Shown: positions 1 to 7,383 of the stretch, in pieces
How positions within the stretch are numbered: position 1 is the first letter of the stretch
Layout: every line of letters begins with the position of its first letter
From: CAZZKE01 sp964655005
GTDB lineage: Bacteria; Pseudomonadota; Alphaproteobacteria; Rhodospirillales; JABHCV01
Direction: 5' to 3'
NCBI GenBank assembly: GCA_964655005.1
Contig: CAZZKE010000040.1
Coordinates: 1-26,878, forward strand
Length of the DNA stretch: 26,878 bases
Made by a program: the position numbers and the translations under genes
The notes under the pieces: model-generated
Database searches by the model: none
What the model saw: the letters and a program-made list of their open reading frames with translations, nothing else
What the model was told of the DNA's origin: nothing

Positions 1-27
1 GGCTTCTCTCCTACCCGAAGGACTGCT

Positions 28-792
28 GTGACGATCTCTATGGGTCATTCTTTCTACAATTTGGTATTAGGGCCGGGCGCATTCGGCCTCGCGGTGCTGA
101 TTACGATTTCGCTGACCGGATGCACGCTCGAGCGAGCCTCGGTAACGCCGGAAGGTTTGCTCACCGTTCTCGGCCCCCTTCCCGGTTTTTCGACCGATGA
201 ACTGCCCGACGACTGGGCGCTTGAAAGCGACGGCGACATAGGGCGTCAACAGCTTCGCGTGGTCACCAAAGACGGCTTGCCGGCGCTTCGCATCGCCAAC
301 GGCAAAAGTTCGTTCATCGTCGTCAGGCGTACCAAGGCCATGCTGTTGTCCACACCTTTTTTGAGCTGGTCATGGAATATCGAGCCACCCTCGGCGCCGG
401 GATTTCATCCGGTACGGGTAATCGTCGGATTTTATGGCGGCAACCCGGCCAGCGGCAGTTGGGGGGGGCAACCCCTGCAAAGGCTGGGCAGCCAACTGCC
501 GCCCCACGACCGGGCGATTTCGCTGACCTGGGGTGAATCCGCCTTGCAGCGGGGCGCCCTTGATCTGCCCACCGGTTCATCCGCTCGCGCCGCCCCCAGG
601 TACACGGTGCGCGGCGGTCGCGAAAATGCCGGCACATGGTGGCTGGAAACCGTCGATCTGGCGGAATTATACGCCCGCGCCTGGCCGGATGACGACGCCA
701 GTCGCGCCCAGATCATGTTCATCGGCATCGCCGCGCCGGGCGGTCGCCGACCGGCGCCGGCTTACATTTCCGGAATACTGCTCTCGCGTTAG
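28..792 (+). CDS. DUF3047-like lipoprotein
   Basis: This is a 254-residue predicted secreted protein. The first 32 residues form a hydrophobic signal ending in a lipobox-like LTGC, so it is probably lipid-anchored at the cell surface. The rest resembles the DUF3047 family: an FSTDELPDDW opening, a SWSWNIEPP block, an ISLTWG block, and a C-terminal pattern (TWWLETVDLAELY ... IMFIGIAAPGG ... PAYISGILL) that matches the family's usual ending. The function of DUF3047 is unknown. The GTG start is chosen because GAAGGA lies 5 nt upstream; the ATG at 40 would leave the ribosome site too far away. The family assignment is from pattern memory only and is moderate. Confidence 0.6.
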   Translation: MTISMGHSFYNLVLGPGAFGLAVLITISLTGCTLERASVTPEGLLTVLGPLPGFSTDELPDDWALESDGDIGRQQLRVVTKDGLPALRIANGKSSFIVVRRTKAMLLSTPFLSWSWNIEPPSAPGFHPVRVIVGFYGGNPASGSWGGQPLQRLGSQLPPHDRAISLTWGESALQRGALDLPTGSSARAAPRYTVRGGRENAGTWWLETVDLAELYARAWPDDDASRAQIMFIGIAAPGGRRPAPAYISGILLSR

Positions 793-870
793 TGACTTGT
801 AACAACGGCCAAGCTGACGCATTCTGTCGCCGAATATGTTGCAATAGCAGACGGAACGGAAACGCCTCTC

Positions 871-1626
871 ATGACTATTCGTGGAACATTTTTTGCCGCC
901 CTGGCCGCCATCGTGTTAATCGGCATAAGCTTTTCGGCGAACACGGCGACCGGACAAACATTCGATAAGGACCAGCAAAAGGCCATCGAAACCATTATCC
1001 ACGATTACCTGCTGAACAATCCCGAGGTGCTGCTGCAATCGATGACCGAATACCGTCGGCGTCAGGAACTATCGAAACAAAACCAGACGGGACAGAAACT
1101 GTCCCAGCTATCCAGCATCTTGATGGATAATCCGGGATCGCCGGTCGGCGGCAACCCCGATGGCGACATAACAATTGTCGAATTCTTCGATTACCGCTGC
1201 CCTTATTGCAAAAAAGTATTTCCGACCGTTCAGAAATTGCTGAAAGAAGATGGCAATATTCGCTATGTGTTCAAGGAATTTCCGATCCTGGGTCCGGTAT
1301 CGCTGATCGCCTCTCAGGCGTCGCTGGCCATGTGGTCCATCGACCCCGGCAAGTACATAATATTTCATGAATCCGTGATGAGATCCCGTGGCCAGCTTGA
1401 CGAGGGCCGGATATTCAAATACGCCGAACGGGCCGGATACGATACCGCGCAGGTACGCCGCAAAATGAAGGACCCGGCGGTGCAAAATGAAATCGCGACA
1501 AATTCCAGGCTGGCCAATGAACTTGGTATAACCGGCACGCCGGCGTTCATTATCGGCGACCAGATAGTGCCCGGCGCGGTCGATTTGGCAACCCTGAAAC
1601 AACTGGTGCGGGCGGCCCGAAAATAA
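871..1626 (+). CDS. DsbA-family thiol:disulfide oxidoreductase (Com1/ScsC-like)
   Basis: A 251-residue periplasmic thioredoxin-fold oxidoreductase. Residues 1-28 look like a signal peptide (IVLIGISFSANTATGQ). Residues about 30-60 match the short helical N-terminal segment found in ScsC/Com1 proteins (IIHDYLLNNPEVLLQSM). The active site is C110-P-Y-C113 within FFDYRCPYCKKVFP, and the cis-proline loop is GITGTPAFIIGD near the C-terminus. CPYC with this N-terminal extension is typical of alphaproteobacterial DsbA/BdbD-type enzymes that oxidise or isomerise exported cysteine proteins. It stands alone on the plus strand and converges on the PDZ gene 25 nt further on. The biological substrate is unknown. 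Confidence 0.88.
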   Translation: MTIRGTFFAALAAIVLIGISFSANTATGQTFDKDQQKAIETIIHDYLLNNPEVLLQSMTEYRRRQELSKQNQTGQKLSQLSSILMDNPGSPVGGNPDGDITIVEFFDYRCPYCKKVFPTVQKLLKEDGNIRYVFKEFPILGPVSLIASQASLAMWSIDPGKYIIFHESVMRSRGQLDEGRIFKYAERAGYDTAQVRRKMKDPAVQNEIATNSRLANELGITGTPAFIIGDQIVPGAVDLATLKQLVRAARK

Positions 1627-1651
1627 TACCAAGGATCACTGATATTAGTCG

Positions 1652-2347
1652 CTATTTCACTTTCAAAATAGAAAAATGGAAACCCTTGCTGTCTTCGATA
1701 AGCAGCAGCAGTGATTTTCGTCCCAGTTTTTTGGCTTCCTTATACATTTCGGTCAACTGCTCCGGATCCCACACCGGCTTCTGGTTTATCTGGCTGATTA
1801 CCTGTCCCCGGACCAGGTCGAGCCCCCGGCTTTTTTCGGGATCTATCAGGGTAATGATAATCCCGTTCGAACCCCAGCGCAGGGCGAAGCGTTCGCGGAT
1901 TTTTGGTGTCAGCGCGGCGACGGTAATACCAATTTCCGGAAACGCGGCGAATTTTCCCTTTTCGATTCGCCAGGCCGGCGACCACGGTTCGGTCCTGATC
2001 GTCACCTGATACATTTTACCCAGCCTTAGCAGGGTGACCGGAATATCGGCGCCGGCGGAAAAGGATTTCACCTTGATCACCAGGCGTTCGAAGGTATCGA
2101 TATCGGTTCCGCCAAATTTCAAAATCAGGTCGCCACGCCTGATGCCGGCCCAGTCGGACGGCCCCCCCAGATAGACATCCCGGACCAGGACTCCCCGGCC
2201 CTTATCGTAGCCAAGGGCGGCGGCGGCGGCCCTCGAGATACCCTGGACCTGCATCCCGACAAACGCCGGTTCGGCGGACTGTACGGGGGACGCTATCGCC
2301 GCCGCCACAATCAGCATAAAGACCGAAAAACAGATTTTATTCAGCAT
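1652..2347 (-). CDS. Exported PDZ-domain protein without protease domain
   Basis: A 231-residue protein with an N-terminal signal peptide (hydrophobic residues 4-20, probable cleavage after VQSA). A clear PDZ domain covers residues about 30-115: GMQVQGISRAAAAALGY, the GVLVRDVYLGGPSDWAGIRRGDLILKFGG binding-groove block, and VTLLRLG. A second, weaker PDZ-like half follows (residues about 145-225: RWGSNGIIITLIDPEKSRGLDLVRGQVISQINQKPV). There is no trypsin-like catalytic domain, so it looks like a stand-alone double-PDZ periplasmic adaptor rather than a DegP protease. It lies 34 nt downstream of the EipB-like gene on the same strand, and the two are probably co-transcribed. The T9 run (coding sense) between them follows no clear stem. 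Confidence 0.75.
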   Translation of the reverse strand: MLNKICFSVFMLIVAAAIASPVQSAEPAFVGMQVQGISRAAAAALGYDKGRGVLVRDVYLGGPSDWAGIRRGDLILKFGGTDIDTFERLVIKVKSFSAGADIPVTLLRLGKMYQVTIRTEPWSPAWRIEKGKFAAFPEIGITVAALTPKIRERFALRWGSNGIIITLIDPEKSRGLDLVRGQVISQINQKPVWDPEQLTEMYKEAKKLGRKSLLLLIEDSKGFHFSILKVK

Positions 2348-2381
2348 TCATCTAACGCCGTCCCTAAAAAAAAAGACCGGG

Positions 2382-3233
2382 TCAACAACTGGGCGACGGG
2401 AGTTCTTCCAGCTTGCTCATTTTCAGAATAACCGAAAAATCCTGATAGTCGAGCAGCAGCCATGGCGCTATGCCATTATCGAGTTGCAGCGCTTCGACCT
2501 CGTATTCCGGCACCGCCGTCCGGCTGTCCAATTTATAGAACGCCATGCGAATCTTCCAGCCCGGACGGTCAACCAGAGGGCCCAGGGCCCGGGCGCTGTC
2601 CTCGCCAATCACGTCGGCGGCCCGCTGTTTGCGGCCGATGAAGGCGGTTACTTCCTGCGGGCCGCCATCATCGGAGCCATCGAACACGAAGGCGGTAGCC
2701 AGACGATCACCGGCCTGCGCCCGATCGATCAGGAACGCCGTGTGGCCGAGGGGAAATTTGGCGCCTTGCGGCAGCGGCACTTTCTTGCCCTGCGGAATCC
2801 GGTAAATGGCGTTGCCCGAACCACCGGCCTTATCCATCACCGCCCGCCCCCTGAAATCCTCACGGCTGTCGCCGACCCGGCTCGATGAAAAAAAGTCGTA
2901 GCGGGTTCCATCGGTGGATTCCCGCCCGGTATAGCGGTAAAATTGCCGCAATTCATTGCCGTTGGCCAGTTGCAGGTCCATTTGCAGGGTCTGCGACATG
3001 GTCCAGCCGTTGCAATTGTTTTCCAGTTCCAGTTCCATATTGCCGGAAACCCCGATGAAATCGCCGCCGCTTCTGAAAAAACCCGGTCGAACGGTATAAA
3101 TCGCCTTGTGGCCGACCAGCCTGGCGGCCTCGGCGGCGGGTGAAGTAAACAACAACCCGACAAGGCCCAAAAGCCCCAGCAGAACGGCCCGCCCCGGTGT
3201 TATACGGGGTTCGAAGATTCGCTTCTTTTTCAT
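2382..3233 (-). CDS. eipB: EipB-like (DUF1849) periplasmic envelope-integrity protein
   Basis: A 283-residue secreted protein. A basic N-terminus and hydrophobic stretch (residues 16-31) precede a cleavage site near AEA-A36. The mature part begins with the LVGHKAIYTV block typical of DUF1849 and continues with NGWTMSQTLQMDLQLANG, a TRYDFFSSSR strand and FPLGHTAFLIDRAQAGD. C74 (NNCNGW) and the terminal C283 are well placed for the single long-range disulfide described in Brucella EipB, which has a beta-spiral fold and supports envelope integrity. The gene is first in a minus-strand pair with the PDZ gene and divergent from wecB. Family assignment is good; function in this organism is inferred. 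Confidence 0.8.
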   Translation of the reverse strand: MKKKRIFEPRITPGRAVLLGLLGLVGLLFTSPAAEAARLVGHKAIYTVRPGFFRSGGDFIGVSGNMELELENNCNGWTMSQTLQMDLQLANGNELRQFYRYTGRESTDGTRYDFFSSSRVGDSREDFRGRAVMDKAGGSGNAIYRIPQGKKVPLPQGAKFPLGHTAFLIDRAQAGDRLATAFVFDGSDDGGPQEVTAFIGRKQRAADVIGEDSARALGPLVDRPGWKIRMAFYKLDSRTAVPEYEVEALQLDNGIAPWLLLDYQDFSVILKMSKLEELPSPSC

Positions 3234-3300
3234 GAACCAACCTTAACATATGAAAAGCCGTTGTTGCGAAATTGTCGACATCGCGATATCCATCACGACC

Positions 3301-4434
3301 ATGAAAGTTCTTTCCGTGTTCGGCACCCGTCCGGAAGCCATCAAGATGGCGCCGGTGGTCAAGGCCCTGGAAGCCGAAATCGGCATCGAGCAGCTGGTCT
3401 GCGTCACCGCCCAGCACCGTTCGATGCTGGACCAGGTGCTGGACCTGTTCGCCATCGTGCCGGATTTCGATTTAAACATAATGCGCCTGAATCAGGACCT
3501 GAGCCACATCACCGGCGCGGTGCTGGACGGATTGGGCGAGGTTCTGGACCGGTGCCGGCCCGACCGGGTGCTGGTCCATGGCGACACCACGACCACCTTT
3601 GCCGCGTCGCTGGCGGCGTTTTACCGGCGCATTCCGGTCGGCCATGTAGAGGCGGGCTTGCGCACCGGCGATATATACGCACCCTGGCCGGAAGAAATGA
3701 ACCGCCGCCTGACCGATACCATCGCCGACGTCTTTTACCCGCCGACGGAAAAAGCGGCGGAAAACCTGCGCCGCGAGGGAGTGGATGAAAACGCCATCGT
3801 GGTTACCGGCAACACCGTCGTCGATGCCCTGCTGGGGGCCACCGAAAAACTGCGGCAAGATGCCGGACTGCGCCAGGTCCAGCAGGCGTCGTTCCATTAT
3901 CTGGATCCGGCGCGCAAGCTGATTCTGGTCACCGGTCACCGGCGGGAAAATTTCGGCCAGGGCTTCGAACGAATTTGCCGGGCGCTGGCCCGACTAGCCG
4001 GCCGCGACGACGTCCAGATCGTTTATCCGGTACATCTGAACCCCAACGTCAGCGACCCGGTCCACCGCCTGCTCGGCGGCGTCGCCAATATCCACCTGAT
4101 CGAGCCGCAGGATTATCTGCCGTTCGTATTTTTGATGGAAAGGGCGTATCTTGTAATTACCGATTCCGGTGGCATCCAGGAAGAAGCGCCATCACTGGGC
4201 AAGCCGGTGCTGGTCATGCGCCAGGTCACCGAACGCCCGGAGGCGGTGGCCGCCGGAACCGTCCGTCTGGTCGGCACCGACGAGAACGTGATCCTGGACG
4301 AGTGCCACCGCCTGCTGGACGACGCGGCCGCCTATGGCGCCATGAGCCAGGCCCACAACCCCTATGGCGACGGTGCCGCCAGCGCCCGTATAGTCGCCGA
4401 CATTGTGCAGCGAGGAACCGCCGGTGCCGATTGA
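3301..4434 (+). CDS. wecB: UDP-N-acetylglucosamine 2-epimerase (non-hydrolysing)
   Basis: A 377-residue cytoplasmic enzyme converting UDP-GlcNAc to UDP-ManNAc. The length matches E. coli WecB (376). Family signatures are MKVLSVFGTRPEAIKMAP at the N-terminus, VHGDTTTTF, GHVEAGLRTGD, VTGHRRENFG, and the nucleotide-binding DSGGIQEEAPSLGKPVLVMRQVTERPEA. The start is set at the ATG at 3301 because homology begins exactly there; an in-frame start at 3250 would add 17 unrelated residues. The gene overlaps the next by 11 nt, indicating a translationally coupled wecB-wecC pair supplying UDP-ManNAcA for a surface glycan. Confidence 0.95.
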   Translation: MKVLSVFGTRPEAIKMAPVVKALEAEIGIEQLVCVTAQHRSMLDQVLDLFAIVPDFDLNIMRLNQDLSHITGAVLDGLGEVLDRCRPDRVLVHGDTTTTFAASLAAFYRRIPVGHVEAGLRTGDIYAPWPEEMNRRLTDTIADVFYPPTEKAAENLRREGVDENAIVVTGNTVVDALLGATEKLRQDAGLRQVQQASFHYLDPARKLILVTGHRRENFGQGFERICRALARLAGRDDVQIVYPVHLNPNVSDPVHRLLGGVANIHLIEPQDYLPFVFLMERAYLVITDSGGIQEEAPSLGKPVLVMRQVTERPEAVAAGTVRLVGTDENVILDECHRLLDDAAAYGAMSQAHNPYGDGAASARIVADIVQRGTAGAD

Positions 4435-5674
4435 ATTCACCAAAATATGCGTCGTCGGCCTGGGTTATGTCGGGCTGCCGACCGCCGCCGTATTCGCCAG
4501 TCGCGGCCTGGCCGTACTGGGCGTCGATACCAACCCCCGCACCGTCGATACCATCAACAAGGGCAAGGTCCATATCGTCGAGCCGGACCTGGACATTCTG
4601 GTTAACGGCGCGGTAAGCACCGGCAAGCTGGTGGCCGCGGCGAAGCCACAACCGGCGGACGCCTTCATCATCGCCGTGCCGACGCCGTTTGGCGACCGCC
4701 ACGAACCGGACTTGTCGCACGTTCAGGCCGCCGCCCGTTCGATCGCCCCGGTGCTGGCCCCCGGATCGCTGGTGATAGTCGAATCGACCTGTCCGGTCGG
4801 CGCCACCGAACGGCTGTCCCGGTGGCTGGCCGAAGACCGGCCCGATCTTAAGTTCCCCCATGATTCGCCCGGGGACGCCCAGGTTAACATCGCCCACAGC
4901 CCGGAACGGGTGCTGCCGGGCCGGGTGCTGCTGGAACTGGTGCGCAACGACCGGGTCGTCGGCGGCATTACCCGGGCTTGCGCCGAACGCACGGCGGCGC
5001 TTTACAGGATCGCCATCGAAGGCGAATGCCACCTGACCACGGCGGCGACGGCGGAACTGGTCAAGCTGTCGGAAAACGCCTTTCGTGACGTCAACATCGC
5101 ATTCGCCAACGAACTGTCGCTGATCGCCGACAAGATGAACATCGATGTCTGGGACGCCATCGAATTGGCCAACCGGCACCCGCGGGTCAATATATTGCAA
5201 CCGGGCCCCGGCGTCGGCGGCCACTGCATTGCCGTCGATCCCTGGTTCATCGCCCATTCCGCACCCGATATAAGCCCGCTGATCCAGACCGCGCGCCGGG
5301 TCAACGACGGCAAACCGGATCAGGTGATCGGGAAAATCCTGACCGCCGCCGAAGCCGCCGGGGCCGATACCATCGCCTGCCTGGGATTATCCTACAAGGC
5401 CGATATCGACGACATGCGCGAAAGCCCGGCGGTCGCTATCGCGGTGGCGGTGGCCAGGGATTTCAGGGGTCGGGTAGTGATCGTCGAACCGCACACGGAT
5501 GACCTGCCGAGCGCCTTCGGCGCCCTGAAAAACGCCAGCCTGTATCCGCTGGCCGCCGCCCTGGAAAAGGCCCAGGTGATAGCCCTGCTAGTCGATCACC
5601 GCGACTTCCGCGACCTGGACCGCAACCGCCTGACCGGCAAGGCGGTGATCGATACACGGGGGATCTGGCGGTGA
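4424..5674 (+). CDS. wecC: UDP-N-acetyl-D-mannosamine dehydrogenase
   Basis: A 416-residue NAD-dependent UDP-sugar 6-dehydrogenase that oxidises UDP-ManNAc to UDP-ManNAcA. The N-terminal Rossmann motif is VVGLGYVGLPTA with an Asp (GVDTN) to bind NAD ribose. The central domain contains IVESTCPVGAT and the catalytic cysteine in GPGVGGHCIAVDPWF; the C-terminal domain carries LGLSYKADIDDMRESPA. The GTG at 4424 is preferred over the TTG at 4403 because GAGG sits 8 nt before it. The 11-nt overlap with wecB and 4-nt overlap (GTGA) with the next methyltransferase make this one operon. The pairing with wecB favours ManNAc dehydrogenase over UDP-glucose dehydrogenase. Confidence 0.93.
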   Translation: MPIEFTKICVVGLGYVGLPTAAVFASRGLAVLGVDTNPRTVDTINKGKVHIVEPDLDILVNGAVSTGKLVAAAKPQPADAFIIAVPTPFGDRHEPDLSHVQAAARSIAPVLAPGSLVIVESTCPVGATERLSRWLAEDRPDLKFPHDSPGDAQVNIAHSPERVLPGRVLLELVRNDRVVGGITRACAERTAALYRIAIEGECHLTTAATAELVKLSENAFRDVNIAFANELSLIADKMNIDVWDAIELANRHPRVNILQPGPGVGGHCIAVDPWFIAHSAPDISPLIQTARRVNDGKPDQVIGKILTAAEAAGADTIACLGLSYKADIDDMRESPAVAIAVAVARDFRGRVVIVEPHTDDLPSAFGALKNASLYPLAAALEKAQVIALLVDHRDFRDLDRNRLTGKAVIDTRGIWR

Positions 5675-6378
5675 ACGACGGCCCGGAACGGGTTAGCCAG
5701 AATCGATTCTACCAGGCCTATGACCGCAGGCGGCAGGGGACGGTCCTTAAGGCGAAACACAAAAGACAGTTCGGCAAGGATTTTGTCGAGGCTTCCGGCT
5801 TCCGACAGGGAATGTCGGTGCTGGAACTGGGATGCGGTAACGGATTGTTTCTGCGCTTCCTGGCCGATCTCGGCGTTAACGACTTCCTGGGCGTGGATGG
5901 CGACCCGCGTATTTCGCGGGAGCTTCCGGCGGACCTGGCCGAATCGGTGCATATTTCCGATTTTGCCGATTTTTTTCAATCCGATCAGGCCCGCCGACGC
6001 TTCGACCGGGTCGTCCTGTTCGATGTCCTTGAGCATTTCGGTCCCGATGACGCGGTTGAATTGCTGCGATCAATTGCCGGGCTGTTGAGCGAGGACGGCC
6101 GTATCGTTATCCGCACGCCGAATATGTCGTCACCGCTGGCGATGGCCGTCCAGTACAATGATTTAACCCATCGGACGGCGTTTTCACCGGGTTCCATTCG
6201 CCAGGCGGCGCGGGTCGCCGGACTGGTGCCGGTGACCTTCCGGCCCCAGGCCTACGCCTCGCGCTACAAGGAATTGCGCGAGCGGGTATTGACTTCGGTC
6301 GTATCATGGTTCCTGGCCATGCCGCCCGATATCTGGTCACCCAACATGATTGCCGTGCTGAAGAAAGACCACCCATAA
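5671..6378 (+). CDS. Class I SAM-dependent methyltransferase (first of a tandem pair)
   Basis: A 235-residue soluble methyltransferase. Motif I, the SAM glycine loop, is VLELGCGNGLFLRFL (residues about 50-64), followed by the acidic ribose ligand in FLGVDGD, motif IV VVLFDVLEHFGPDDAVELL, and a post-motif IV strand GRIVIRTPNMSSPLAM. The DVLEH pattern is usual in small-molecule or glycan methyltransferases of the Methyltransf_11/UbiE type. The GTG start overlaps the wecC stop by 4 nt, so it is coupled to sugar-nucleotide synthesis. A role in methylating a ManNAcA-containing glycan, lipid carrier or end residue is inferred from position only. Confidence 0.82.
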   Translation: MNDGPERVSQNRFYQAYDRRRQGTVLKAKHKRQFGKDFVEASGFRQGMSVLELGCGNGLFLRFLADLGVNDFLGVDGDPRISRELPADLAESVHISDFADFFQSDQARRRFDRVVLFDVLEHFGPDDAVELLRSIAGLLSEDGRIVIRTPNMSSPLAMAVQYNDLTHRTAFSPGSIRQAARVAGLVPVTFRPQAYASRYKELRERVLTSVVSWFLAMPPDIWSPNMIAVLKKDHP

Positions 6379-6395
6379 AAAAGGTTAGCGGAAAA

Positions 6396-7076
6396 ATGGC
6401 CGAGGACTTTTATGCCAGCTATAGCGCCTACAAGGATTATCGACGGCCTTCGCTGACCAGCAAGGATATAGCCAGATTCGATGCCGAGATATGGCAGCCG
6501 GCCGGGTTCGCCGTCGACATGAAATGCCTGGAAATCGGCTCTGGCGCCGGCGCTTTTCTGGCCTATCTGGCGCACAAGGGAGTGACCGATTTCCGGGGAA
6601 TCGACCATGACCCGGCGTTGCCGGACGTGCAGCCACCGGAAGTGGCGGAACGATTCGATTGCGCCGATGTGTGGCGGTATCTGGAAACGGTCGGGGATGG
6701 CGATCTGGACCGGGTGGTGCTGCTGGACGTTCTTGAACATTTTTCGCCGGAACAGGGATTTCGCCTGCTTTCGCTAATCGCCAAGGCGCTTGGTCCGCAC
6801 GGCAAGATTATCATCAAGGTGCCCAATGCGGCATCGCCCTGGGGATTATCCTACCAACACGGCGACCTGACCCATAAGACCGCATACACCGCCGATAGCC
6901 TGCGGCAACTGGCGACGGCCTGTGCGCTGAAGGTCGATGCCGTATACGAGCAGCGGCGCGGCTCGCCAAGACGGATGATAACCGACGCCCTGGTGCGCCG
7001 GTTCCTGGCCTGGGCGCTGCTGACCCCGCCGCCGCTGTGGGGCGCCAATATTTATTGCCTGCTTTGCCGCGAATGA
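6396..7076 (+). CDS. Class I SAM-dependent methyltransferase (second of the pair)
   Basis: A 226-residue methyltransferase clearly related to its upstream neighbour. Shared blocks in the same order are a YxxYKDYRR opening, motif I CLEIGSGAGAFLAYLAHKGVTDFRGIDHD, RVVLLDVLEHFSPEQGFRLLSLIA, KIIIKVPNAASPWGLSYQHGDLTHKTAYT, and a C-terminal FLAWALLTPPPLWGANIYCLL matching the first protein's FLAMPPDIWSPNMIAVL. The ATG at 6396 is chosen since homology begins at MAEDFYASYSAYK; the frame is open further upstream but only overlaps the preceding gene. It is 17 nt after the previous stop and is the last gene of the wec operon. Confidence 0.82.
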   Translation: MAEDFYASYSAYKDYRRPSLTSKDIARFDAEIWQPAGFAVDMKCLEIGSGAGAFLAYLAHKGVTDFRGIDHDPALPDVQPPEVAERFDCADVWRYLETVGDGDLDRVVLLDVLEHFSPEQGFRLLSLIAKALGPHGKIIIKVPNAASPWGLSYQHGDLTHKTAYTADSLRQLATACALKVDAVYEQRRGSPRRMITDALVRRFLAWALLTPPPLWGANIYCLLCRE

Positions 7077-7096
7077 ACCGCCGGCGGCGAACGCGG

Positions 7097-7143
7097 GTAT
7101 CAGCGGTTGATACTTGACAAATAATTATATCTAATGATTTATA
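7097..7143 (+). promoter_or_regulatory. Palindrome next to a sigma-70-like box, upstream of soeA
   Basis: A perfect 6-bp inverted repeat, GTATCA and TGATAC with a 5-nt spacer (7097-7113), directly abuts a consensus TTGACA (7114-7119). The following DNA is strongly AT-rich. Several imperfect TATAAT-like hexamers lie 17-20 nt downstream (for example TTTATA at 7138-7143), none perfect. This reads as a promoter with an adjacent operator, probably for the soe operon 240 nt downstream. The -10 is weak and the regulator unknown. Confidence 0.35.
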
Positions 7144-7242
7144 TCCTAATATAGTTTATTTTATGAATATATGCTGCATACTCGCTATCGGTATGGACAA
7201 ATAGAGAAAAATCTGCACATTGCTTTTAAAGGGAGAAAAGGC

Positions 7243-7266
7243 ATGGTCATTTCACTTTTTTGTTAG
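7243..7266 (+). CDS. Possible 7-codon leader ORF ahead of soeA
   Basis: ATG at 7243 opens a 7-residue reading frame (MVISLFC, stop TAG at 7264). It is preceded by a very good ribosome site, AAGGGAG (7229-7235), 7 nt upstream. An inverted repeat, CATGGTCA (7242-7249) with TGACCATG (7267-7274), would pair the leader start codon with the bases just after its stop. The rest of the 7077-7383 gap is AT-rich up to about 7240 and then contains a C/G-rich segment with TTTCC and GGAAA arms (about 7276-7305) and a TATAAT at 7321. Whether the leader is translated or regulatory is not shown. Confidence 0.3.
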   Translation: MVISLFC

Positions 7267-7383
7267 TGACCATGATTTCCCGGATCCCGGCGGCGGAACC
7301 GGAAAGGGATATTGCGGCTTTATAATATTAGTTTTATCGCATATAACCTTCGGAACGGCATAACCAGAAGCGAGAGTTGAACC

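Noticed and set aside
4226..5257. A long antisense frame across wecB-wecC
   Set aside because: Shadow of two well-recognised genes; composition typical of a GC-rich antisense frame.
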